DNA of 13,792 nt from CAIQIA01 sp049317465 (GTDB lineage Bacteria > Cyanobacteriota > Cyanobacteriia > PCC-6307 > Cyanobiaceae). The position numbers and the translations under genes are program-made. The stretch is from the NCBI GenBank assembly GCA_049317465.1, contig JBMOIF010000062.1, positions 1 through 13,792 of the forward strand. The letters run 5' to 3'. A model generated the notes under the pieces. It searched no databases. It was not told where the DNA came from and worked only from the letters and a program-made list of their open reading frames with translations. This document shows positions 1 to 5,774 of this stretch, one piece after another. Numbering within the stretch: the stretch's first letter is position 1; each line of letters begins with the position of its first letter.

Positions 1-30
1 CACAATGCAGCAACCCCGCCTGAGGCGTTC

Positions 31-249
31 ATGCTGCTGCCCTGTCCCCTGCTGTCGGCGGCCAAGATCGCCGGCCTTCAGGCCACGGTGCTGGTGCTGC
101 TCACCTTGCTGATCAAGGCTCGCATCCGCATCGTGGCCTTCTCGGCCCTGGGCTTCACGCTGCTGCTGCTGCAGACCCTCGTGTTTCTTGCCCTCGCCGG
201 CGGCGCCGTGGTGTTCTGGCAGCGCAACCGCTCGATGGCCACCGGCTGA
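31..249 (+). CDS. small hydrophobic membrane protein, unknown function
   Basis: A 72-residue hydrophobic protein with two likely membrane segments, roughly residues 15-28 and 35-62, separated by a short basic stretch (KARIRI), and ending in a charged tail. The ATG at 31 is chosen because GAGG lies at 22-25, five bases upstream. The frame is open back to the window edge, so this could instead be the C-terminal part of a longer protein that starts outside. I do not recognise a family. The stop lies only eight bases from the end of the convergent ribbon-helix-helix gene. Confidence 0.5.
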   Translation: MLLPCPLLSAAKIAGLQATVLVLLTLLIKARIRIVAFSALGFTLLLLQTLVFLALAGGAVVFWQRNRSMATG

Positions 250-257
250 ATCGCTGA

Positions 258-461
258 TCAGCCCCTGCGAATTCCGCCCTGGTGCCCCAGAGACGACTCC
301 AGCAGATAGGAGGCCAGATTGCTCATCGAGCGTCCCTCTTCATCCGAGCGTTGCTGCAGGGCATGGAAGGCGTGATACGGAACCGTGATGCTGATCCGCC
401 GGGGGCTGCGGAAGCCTGGAAGCGTGGACGCAGGTGTAGCCGTCATGATGCGGTGATCCAA
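258..461 (-). CDS. ribbon-helix-helix (CopG/Arc-like) DNA-binding protein
   Basis: A 67-residue protein. Residues 21-28 (RRISITVP) look like the DNA-contacting beta strand. Residues 30-42 and 44-57 look like the two helices, with SMSNLASYLLESSL as the second. This layout is typical of ribbon-helix-helix repressors and of antitoxin-like proteins, which bind DNA as dimers. The start is probably TTG at 461, because GAGGA (on the complement of 468-472) sits six bases upstream. The ATG five codons further in has no comparable site. No toxin gene is adjacent: the upstream neighbour is a divergent response regulator, and an inverted repeat lies in the shared spacer. It may be a stand-alone repressor; its target is unknown. 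Confidence 0.75.
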   Translation of the reverse strand: MDHRIMTATPASTLPGFRSPRRISITVPYHAFHALQQRSDEEGRSMSNLASYLLESSLGHQGGIRRG

Positions 462-495
462 GGGCAGTCCTCAGTGTTCTGCCTCCACCTCGGGG

Positions 496-517
496 CTGCA
501 AAGATCCCTGTTTGCAG
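496..517. promoter_or_regulatory. 7-8-7 inverted repeat in divergent spacer, candidate operator
   Basis: CTGCAAA at 496-502 and TTTGCAG at 511-517 are perfect inverted copies separated by eight bases. They lie in the 124-base spacer between the ribbon-helix-helix gene and the response regulator. Position and size suit a dimeric repressor or a LuxR-type regulator site. A short RNA hairpin is the alternative. Binding is inferred from symmetry only. Confidence 0.4.
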
Positions 518-585
518 TAACGGCTTCAGGGGCCCCACTTCTGGGTAGAACGAGCCATCTCCCTGACACGACAACGGGCTCGAGG

Positions 586-1230
586 ATGGTGCTGTCTGTT
601 GCCGAAGACAAGCCGCTGACCTGCCTGGTGGTCGCCGACCATCAGCTGTGCGGTCAGGCCCTCGGCGGCCTGCTCAGTGAACAGTGCGGCCTCGAACTGC
701 AGGCGGTGTGTGCGTCGGTCGCCGAGGCCCTGGGGGTGATGGAACACAGCGCCGCACCCGAACTGCTGCTGCTCGATCTGGGGCGAGCCAGCGACCATTG
801 GCAGGAGGTGGCGGCAGCCCTGCAGAGGCGCAATCCCGATGGGCGGCTGATCATGCTCAGCGGCCGACAGGAGCCCTGGCGATCCCCCGAACCCATGACG
901 GCGATCGTGCTCGGGGTGGTCGACAAAGGCGGCCCCTGGGATGAACTGATCACCCTGGTGAGTCGCTGGCAGCAACAGCACCCTTCACCGGCGCTGCGGC
1001 GCAGCATCATGGCGCTGGAACAGCTGGATCGCCTCTCCCCGCGGGAACGGCGGGTGTTTCACTGCCTCGGCAAGGGCATGCAGAGCAAGGAGATCGCCCA
1101 TTCGCTCGGCCTGTGCGTCAACACCGTCGACACCTACCGCAAGACCATCAGCGGCAAGCTGGGTCTCAGCGGCGCCGAACTGGTGCGGGCGGCCGCCCTG
1201 CAGCGCTGCACCAACCGCCTGGGCGATTGA
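586..1230 (+). CDS. NarL/FixJ-family response regulator (receiver + LuxR HTH)
   Basis: A 214-residue two-component response regulator. The receiver covers about residues 12-130: D64 in LLLLDLG is the likely phosphoacceptor, S92 takes the switch Thr/Ser position, and K114 in VVDKGG is the conserved lysine. The acidic pocket reads A-D-H (17-19) where the family usually has D-D-H, so one metal ligand is missing. The LuxR-type helix-turn-helix covers residues 150-205 (LSPRERRVFHCLGKG, SKEIAHSLGL, VDTYRKTI). No histidine kinase is nearby, so the partner is unknown. GAGG directly abuts the ATG at 586, so GTG at 589 or a codon just after it may be the real start. It converges on the CrtO-like gene with ten bases between. 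Confidence 0.92.
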   Translation: MVLSVAEDKPLTCLVVADHQLCGQALGGLLSEQCGLELQAVCASVAEALGVMEHSAAPELLLLDLGRASDHWQEVAAALQRRNPDGRLIMLSGRQEPWRSPEPMTAIVLGVVDKGGPWDELITLVSRWQQQHPSPALRRSIMALEQLDRLSPRERRVFHCLGKGMQSKEIAHSLGLCVNTVDTYRKTISGKLGLSGAELVRAAALQRCTNRLGD

Positions 1231-1240
1231 ACCGCAGGGA

Positions 1241-1723
1241 TCAGGAGGCAAGGTGCACCAGGCAATGCCGCAGGCGGGCGCGGTTGTAACGCTGCAGCAC
1301 CAGACAGGGCAGGTTGAACATCAGCGAGAACAGCAGGTTCAGCGCCACCGCAGTCGGCGGCAACCACAGGGCCGTGAGCAGCGCCGCCGGCAGCAGAAGC
1401 CAGTGCACCAGTTCAGCGCGACGGGTCTCGATCAGCAGCCGCGCCAGGGCCTCGCCATCCCGCCGCACCAGGCTGGCCTTGCGCACACCGCCGGGCAGGG
1501 CGCCGCCGGCATCGGGGATCCAGCGTTTCCACCGGCGGATCCCCGGGGGCCGGCCGACCGGTCCCACCGGGGGCAGGGCCTGGGCGTGTAACCACTCCAT
1601 CGGCAGCTGATTGGCCAGCACACCGACCAACAGCGAGGCCAGCAGCCAGAAGGCCACTGACTCCAGCAACGGCTTCAGGGCCAGAAGCACGATCAGCGGG
1701 TGCTGAACCGCCGGCCCTTCCAT
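1241..1723 (-). CDS. CrtO-like (glycosyl carotenoid) acyltransferase, membrane protein
   Basis: A 160-residue membrane protein resembling glycosyl-4,4'-diaponeurosporenoate acyltransferase (CrtO) of Staphylococcus aureus, which esterifies a fatty acid to the sugar of the pigment. Family-like blocks are RRWKRWIPDAGG (63-74), ETRRAELVHW (99-108) and NLPCLVLQRYNR (137-148). Hydrophobic segments lie near residues 9-40, 107-122 and 124-143. The length agrees with the family, about 165 residues. The frame is open further upstream, but that part is a shadow of the glycosyltransferase gene. ATG at 1723 is preferred, with AGG four bases before it. It overlaps the glycosyltransferase 3' end by 31 bases, which suggests translational coupling. 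The acceptor in this organism is unknown: a carotenoid glycoside is the best guess, a glycolipid the alternative. Confidence 0.72.
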   Translation of the reverse strand: MEGPAVQHPLIVLLALKPLLESVAFWLLASLLVGVLANQLPMEWLHAQALPPVGPVGRPPGIRRWKRWIPDAGGALPGGVRKASLVRRDGEALARLLIETRRAELVHWLLLPAALLTALWLPPTAVALNLLFSLMFNLPCLVLQRYNRARLRHCLVHLAS

Positions 1724-2793
1724 TGCACCTGCCCCCGCTCGAGATTGAGGATGGCCAGCACGAACACCGCCAGAAAGAACAGCACCGGAATCGGAAACAC
1801 CAGGTTGATCCAGCCGAATCGCCCGACCCGGCGGCTGAGCAGCAACAGCTGCAGCACATAGGCGCCATAGAGCACTGCGTTCGGGCCGATCGCATGGGTG
1901 CCCACCAGCGGCCAGTCGAGCAGGGCAGCCGGCAGGCACCAGGCCGCCCAGAACAATCCCGAAAGCCACAACAGCACGGCGAGCATCCGAGCCCCATGGA
2001 CCTCGGCGGCCGCCGTCGCAAAGTTCTTGTCGAAGCCGTTCACCATGTCGGTCAGCCCCCCCGGATACATGCGATAGGCGATCAGATCGCCGCCGATCCA
2101 GGCACTCACCGGCAACCCGGCCTTCTCATACAGATGAGCGAGAAACCAGTCCTCCACCACCTTGCCGGCCACGGCCGCATGGCCACCGCTGCGGTCGTAG
2201 GCCTCGCGGCTGCTCACCATCGCCGGCCCGAAGGCCACCCCGCAGCCGGGGCCCAGCGGCACAGCCATCAGCCCGATCAGGTTGAACAGCAGCGACAGCT
2301 GCTCATAGGGCCGTTCGGTGCGGTGATAAGGCTGCACCGACACCAAACCCCCCAGCTGCTCATGGCGGCCCACCAGCCGCTCGAGGAAGGTGGGCGCCGG
2401 TTCGGTGTCGGCATCGAGAAAGACCAGCACATCTCCATCGCTGGCCAGCTGGCCATGGTGCAACGCCCAGGTCTTGCCGCACCAGCCGGCGGGCAGGGGC
2501 GGCGGCTGAATCACACGCACCGGCAGGGAGCCGGCGGCCTCGCGGGCAATGGCGGCGGTGCCATCACTGGAATGGTCGTCGACAACGATCACCTCATCGG
2601 GCTGCAGGCTCTGGCGGGACAGGGCCTCCAGGAGATGGGGGAGGGTGGAGGCCTCGTTGCGGGCCGGCACCAGAACCGAAAGGCGGTGCTGCCGGCTGGG
2701 GGTCGTGGCCGGCAGGGTCGGCAGGCGCAGGGTCAACAACCACCCCAGCACCCAGCGCACGAGCAGCGAGATCTCGAGCCAACCCATGGACAA
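1693..2793 (-). CDS. membrane-bound family 2 glycosyltransferase (CrtQ-like)
   Basis: A 366-residue GT2 enzyme. An N-terminal membrane helix (about 5-22) precedes a GT-A fold with VLVPARNEAST (40-50), VIVVDDHSSDGT (68-79), the D-x-D motif LDADT (D127, D129) and the E-D pair in VVEDW (E214, D215). Three to four C-terminal helices (about 268-292, 305-320, 330-350) end in the WKGRRF tail. This arrangement matches glycosyltransferases acting on polyisoprenoid or carotenoid acceptors, including CrtQ of staphyloxanthin synthesis. TTG at 2793 is chosen because AGGA (complement of 2800-2803) is six bases upstream; ATG at 2787 is two codons later and 12 bases from that site. The CrtO-like gene overlaps its end, so the two probably act in sequence. 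The sugar donor and lipid acceptor cannot be read from sequence. Confidence 0.87.
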   Translation of the reverse strand: MSMGWLEISLLVRWVLGWLLTLRLPTLPATTPSRQHRLSVLVPARNEASTLPHLLEALSRQSLQPDEVIVVDDHSSDGTAAIAREAAGSLPVRVIQPPPLPAGWCGKTWALHHGQLASDGDVLVFLDADTEPAPTFLERLVGRHEQLGGLVSVQPYHRTERPYEQLSLLFNLIGLMAVPLGPGCGVAFGPAMVSSREAYDRSGGHAAVAGKVVEDWFLAHLYEKAGLPVSAWIGGDLIAYRMYPGGLTDMVNGFDKNFATAAAEVHGARMLAVLLWLSGLFWAAWCLPAALLDWPLVGTHAIGPNAVLYGAYVLQLLLLSRRVGRFGWINLVFPIPVLFFLAVFVLAILNLERGQVQWKGRRFSTR

Positions 2794-2950
2794 TCTGCGT
2801 CCTGCAGGGTGATGTCAGGCTAGGAACAGATTCGGACCCGAAGCGACAGCATCTGCCGGACATGGGAGCCGCAGACGCTGAGGATGGGCAGCACAGTGAC
2901 CCAGCGGGCTCAAACAGGATTCGCTGACCACAGAATGAACGAAACCCCCA

Positions 2951-3223
2951 TCAACCACGCCAGGTGGGCTGACCACCTTTGAACAGTGATCCGCGATGGC
3001 GCCAGAGCGCATCAGTGCTGATCTCGATGCCGTGGTCCAGCAGGACCTTACGGGCCCCATCGGTGCTGGTGGTCGATCGCAGCACCGCCGCAACATCCGG
3101 TTGGTCATGCACAAGCTGCTGAATCGACTCGATCGCCTGCCTGACAATCTCGGCATGCTCGGGTTGGGCACGAAAGGGATTGCCGGCACCTGCTGATGTC
3201 GCGTTGCCCTGCTCGCCAGGCAT
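2951..3223 (-). CDS. Nif11-like small protein
   Basis: A 90-residue protein. Residues 22-74 follow the Nif11 pattern: a helix (HAEIVRQAIESIQQLV), a D-x-x-x-x-x-x-L stretch (D40-L48), then an ARKVLLDHGIEISTDAL motif at 57-73. Nif11-type domains serve as leader peptides of ribosomal natural products in cyanobacteria, and also occur as stand-alone small proteins. The C-terminus has a Gly-Gly followed by only QPTWRG, too short for an ordinary core peptide and without cysteine. No modification enzyme or peptidase-exporter lies in the window, so a leader role is not supported. The frame is open upstream to GTG at 3295; ATG at 3223 is chosen because homology-like sequence begins after it, although its Shine-Dalgarno is weak. 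Confidence 0.6.
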   Translation of the reverse strand: MPGEQGNATSAGAGNPFRAQPEHAEIVRQAIESIQQLVHDQPDVAAVLRSTTSTDGARKVLLDHGIEISTDALWRHRGSLFKGGQPTWRG

Positions 3224-3320
3224 GCTGATTCTTGCGGTGATGACGTTCAACGTAAGGTCGGTTCGGCCTGACCCCTTGATCTGCTGCCGATGCACACCTC
3301 AACCGGGGTACGACGGGCCA

Positions 3321-4670
3321 TCACACCGATCGGTTGTCGGGATCAGGCCTCCCGGCCCCGGCTGGCCCTGGCAGCAGGCGCCGCATCAGGACCGACTGCA
3401 GCAACAGATCCATCAGCACCACCGCGAAGATCAACGCCAGCAGCCGGGGGGCGAGGGGCTCGGCCGTCGCCGCCGAGAGGCCCCACAGGTGGGGCAGCTC
3501 CTGCGTCATCGACACCGCAAGGGCCAGGGGCACAGCGGCGCGGAGCCCACACCCGGCCACGATCAGCCGATCGCGCCGGGGGAAGGAGCCGGCGGGAAGC
3601 ACGGCCCACACCCCCACCCAACGCGCCACGACGAGCACAAGCGCCAGCGGGACGCCCAGCGGCAACACCGCGAGAAGCTCTTCTGGCTTCACCAGCAAGC
3701 CCAGGAGCAGCAGCACCGTCAGTTCGGCGGCGGTGTTGAAGGGATGCAGCACCCGCTCGAGGGCGTGCGGCTCAAAGCGGCGGGTGGCCTGTCCATTGGC
3801 CAGGCACACCCCGGCGGCGTAGACCGCCATCAGCCCTCCCCCGCCGAGGAGTTGGCCCAGCCCGTAGGCCACAAACGCCAGGGCGATGGCCACCAGCAAC
3901 AGCTGCGGTTCCGAGCGCACCAGGCCGTCGATCAGCCGCGAAGCCACGCCCCCCACAAGCACCCCGGCCACCAGCCCTGCCAGCAGGTGGAGCGCCACCG
4001 CCGCCAGCTGCGTTGTCACCGTTGCCTCGAAGGCCCCCTGCAACGCCTGGTGCTCGCTGTGGCCATGGCCCTGGAAGACACCGGCGAGGAAGCCGAAGCT
4101 CAGCAGGGCCGTGAGGGTGCTCAGGGCCGCCTCGAACTGCAGCAGATGCCTGAGCCGGCCGCTGACGCGGGGCCCCAGGGCCACCAGCAGATCCTCCAGG
4201 GCGCCGCTGTCGGTGGCCACGAGGCTGGCGGCAACCAGCCAGACCACCGCCAGGGGCAGCCCGCCCGCCAGGACCGGACGCAGCGGCAGCAGCGCCAGGC
4301 CGGTGATCAGCAGGGTGATCAGGGCCCCCACGGTGCCAAGCCGCAGGCCCGCGCCCACCATGCCGCGGATGCGGCGCAGGTCGGTGCTCAGGCCCGCGTA
4401 GAAGATCAGCAGCGCCAGGCTCACCCGGTGGATGGTCTCCACCTCGACCGGCCCGAAGGGCTGGGCCTGGGTCAGGAGGCCGCTGGGGAGGGCCAGACCC
4501 AACAGGAGGATGGCGATTGCGGCGGGCAGTTTCAGACGTTCCGCCAGCCGATCGAGCGCCAGGGCCGCCAGGTAGATCAGGCCGAGCCCGAGAAAGAATC
4601 CACGCGGCAGCAGCGTGCCTTCCAGGTGGGCGTGGCCCGGGAGCTGTGGAAACAGAGTGAGCAGCGGCAT
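3321..4670 (-). CDS. cation:proton antiporter-like membrane protein (CPA1/NhaP-related)
   Basis: A 449-residue, very hydrophobic protein with about 12 membrane segments, the usual length for a transport domain without a large cytoplasmic tail. Recognisable blocks are LKLPAAIAILLLGLALP (47-62), FYAGLSTDLRRIRG (90-103), ASLVATDSGAL (148-158), the counterpart of ATDPAAV, and GLRAAVPLALA (375-385), the counterpart of GLRGAVP. The helix that carries the essential Asn-Asp pair in CPA1 proteins (E-S-G-x-N-D-P) reads E-A-A-L-S-T-L here (180-186), so the ion-binding aspartate is absent at that place. It may exchange K+ or Na+ for H+ by another route, or may not exchange at all. It diverges from the CDF exporter; the Nif11-like gene follows 97 bases downstream. 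Confidence 0.85.
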   Translation of the reverse strand: MPLLTLFPQLPGHAHLEGTLLPRGFFLGLGLIYLAALALDRLAERLKLPAAIAILLLGLALPSGLLTQAQPFGPVEVETIHRVSLALLIFYAGLSTDLRRIRGMVGAGLRLGTVGALITLLITGLALLPLRPVLAGGLPLAVVWLVAASLVATDSGALEDLLVALGPRVSGRLRHLLQFEAALSTLTALLSFGFLAGVFQGHGHSEHQALQGAFEATVTTQLAAVALHLLAGLVAGVLVGGVASRLIDGLVRSEPQLLLVAIALAFVAYGLGQLLGGGGLMAVYAAGVCLANGQATRRFEPHALERVLHPFNTAAELTVLLLLGLLVKPEELLAVLPLGVPLALVLVVARWVGVWAVLPAGSFPRRDRLIVAGCGLRAAVPLALAVSMTQELPHLWGLSAATAEPLAPRLLALIFAVVLMDLLLQSVLMRRLLPGPAGAGRPDPDNRSV

Positions 4671-4699
4671 GGATGTGCGTGTGTGATGCGGATCGTCGC

Positions 4700-4721
4700 C
4701 TCAGGGTGGGCGTTCCCTGAG
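4700..4721. promoter_or_regulatory. 7-8-7 inverted repeat in antiporter/CDF spacer
   Basis: CTCAGGG at 4700-4706 and CCCTGAG at 4715-4721 form a perfect inverted repeat around an eight-base centre. It lies 30 bases upstream of the antiporter start, in the 156-base divergent spacer. It is a candidate operator or a 5'-leader hairpin of the antiporter mRNA. The assignment is inferred from symmetry and location. Confidence 0.35.
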
Positions 4722-4771
4722 CCTGCCGATCGGTGAGGCCAGCGCACCAGTGGCGGGAGCAGCTGGGGATT

Positions 4772-4785
4772 GCCACGATCGTGGC
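4772..4785. promoter_or_regulatory. 14-bp perfect palindrome upstream of CDF gene
   Basis: GCCACGATCGTGGC is a perfect 14-base palindrome ending 41 bases before the chosen CDF start (ATG at 4827). A perfect 14-mer palindrome is expected roughly once by chance in a window of this size, so location in the short divergent spacer is its main support as a protein-binding site. If translation began at TTG 4770 it would lie inside the coding region. Confidence 0.3.
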
Positions 4786-4826
4786 CGGCGGCCCCTGCGG
4801 ACCTGCCGACCACCCTGAGCGTCCCC

Positions 4827-5735
4827 ATGGTCTTTGCCTCCCCCCGCCACTACATGCTGCTGTCGACGGCAGCTGCGGTCGCGACGATCGTGCTCAAGAC
4901 CCTGGCCTGGCGCCTCACCGGCTCGGTGGGTCTGCTCTCCGATGCGATGGAGTCGGTCGTCAACCTGATCGCCGCCATCGGTGCCTTCTGGGCACTGACT
5001 CTGGCGGCCAAACCCGCCGACCGCACCCATCACTACGGCCATTTCAAGGCCGAATACTTCTCCAGCGGACTGGAAAGTGTGCTGATCGTGGTGGCAGCCC
5101 TCGCCATCATCCATGCCGCCATCGACCGGCTGCAGCAGCCCCAGCCCCTCGAGCAGCTCGGCATCGGCCTGGTGATCTCGCTGATCGCCACCGCCCTCAA
5201 TGGGCTGGTGGCCTGGGTGCTGTTCAAGGCGGCGCGACGGTTTGATTCGATCACCCTGCGGGCCGATGCCCACCATCTGCTCACCGATGTCTGGACCTCC
5301 ACCGGTGTGGTGGTGGGCATCGGCCTGGTGAAGCTGACCGGCCTGACGATCCTCGATTCCCTGATCGCGATCGCGGTGGCGGTGAACATCGTGTTCACCG
5401 GCTGGTCACTGTTTCGGGAAACAGCCTCGGGTCTGCTGGATCGCTCGTTACCCGACCAGGAGCAGGAGCAGCTGGAAACGCTGCTCGCCTCCTATGAAAG
5501 CGACGCGATCCGTTTCCATGCGTTGCGCACGCGTGTCGCCGGTTCGCGCCGGTTCGTGTCGTTCCATGTGCTCGTTCCAGGCCACTGGACCGTGCAGGCC
5601 GGCCATGACCTCTGTGAAGAGCTGGAACACAAGGTGGCCGCCACCTTGACCCGCACCCATGTGCTGACCCATCTCGAGCCGATCGAAGATCCGAGGGCCT
5701 GGGAGGACCAGGGCTTCCGCTGGGAGCAGGGCTGA
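4827..5735 (+). CDS. cation diffusion facilitator (CDF) metal exporter
   Basis: A 302-residue CDF transporter, which exports divalent metal (zinc, iron, manganese or similar) in exchange for protons. Six membrane segments occupy about residues 10-205. The first metal helix reads LLSDAMESVVN (37-47, D39 conserved); the usual fourth-position Asp is Ser, with Glu one residue earlier. HHYGHFKAE (68-76) is the family signature loop. H150 and D154 in ADAHHLLTD form the HxxxD half of the transport site. A cytoplasmic C-terminal domain (about 206-302) ends in THVLTHLEPIED. An upstream TTG at 4770 is possible, but the ATG at 4827 gives normal family length and leaves the palindrome at 4772 in the spacer. 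It shares a convergent hairpin with the channel gene. Metal specificity is not determined. Confidence 0.93.
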   Translation: MVFASPRHYMLLSTAAAVATIVLKTLAWRLTGSVGLLSDAMESVVNLIAAIGAFWALTLAAKPADRTHHYGHFKAEYFSSGLESVLIVVAALAIIHAAIDRLQQPQPLEQLGIGLVISLIATALNGLVAWVLFKAARRFDSITLRADAHHLLTDVWTSTGVVVGIGLVKLTGLTILDSLIAIAVAVNIVFTGWSLFRETASGLLDRSLPDQEQEQLETLLASYESDAIRFHALRTRVAGSRRFVSFHVLVPGHWTVQAGHDLCEELEHKVAATLTRTHVLTHLEPIEDPRAWEDQGFRWEQG

Positions 5736-5737
5736 AA

Positions 5738-5774
5738 CCTGAGGGGGCCGGTGGACGGCCCCCCCGGACTCAGG
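5738..5774. terminator. hairpin shared by convergent CDF and channel genes
   Basis: CCTGAG (5738-5743) pairs with CTCAGG (5769-5774), and GGGGCC (5744-5749) pairs with GGCCCC (5757-5762) around a seven-base loop. A six-base bulge remains on the right arm. It begins three bases after the CDF stop and overlaps the stop of the convergent gene. There is no clear T-run on either strand (only TTT on the minus side), so it is a weak bidirectional terminator candidate. Confidence 0.5.

Noticed and set aside
258..461. RHH gene as antitoxin of a toxin-antitoxin pair
   Set aside because: No toxin-like gene is adjacent on the same strand; neighbours are a membrane protein and a response regulator.
1724..1969. 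N-terminal extension of the CrtO-like frame to 1969
   Set aside because: The added residues lie inside the GT2 gene in another frame and look non-protein-like; the family length fits the start at 1723.
1723..2823. 366-codon plus-strand frame opposite the glycosyltransferase
   Set aside because: Mirror shadow of the GT2 gene with biased composition; the minus strand has clear GT2 motifs.
2794..2950. Promoter, terminator or small gene between the Nif11-like and GT2 genes
   Set aside because: Beyond the GT2 ribosome binding site I found no convincing hairpin with T-run, -35/-10 pair or open frame.
3180..4736. 518-codon open frame on the plus strand
   Set aside because: Glutamine-, histidine- and glycine-rich low-complexity translation lying antisense to the antiporter gene; a GC-rich shadow frame.
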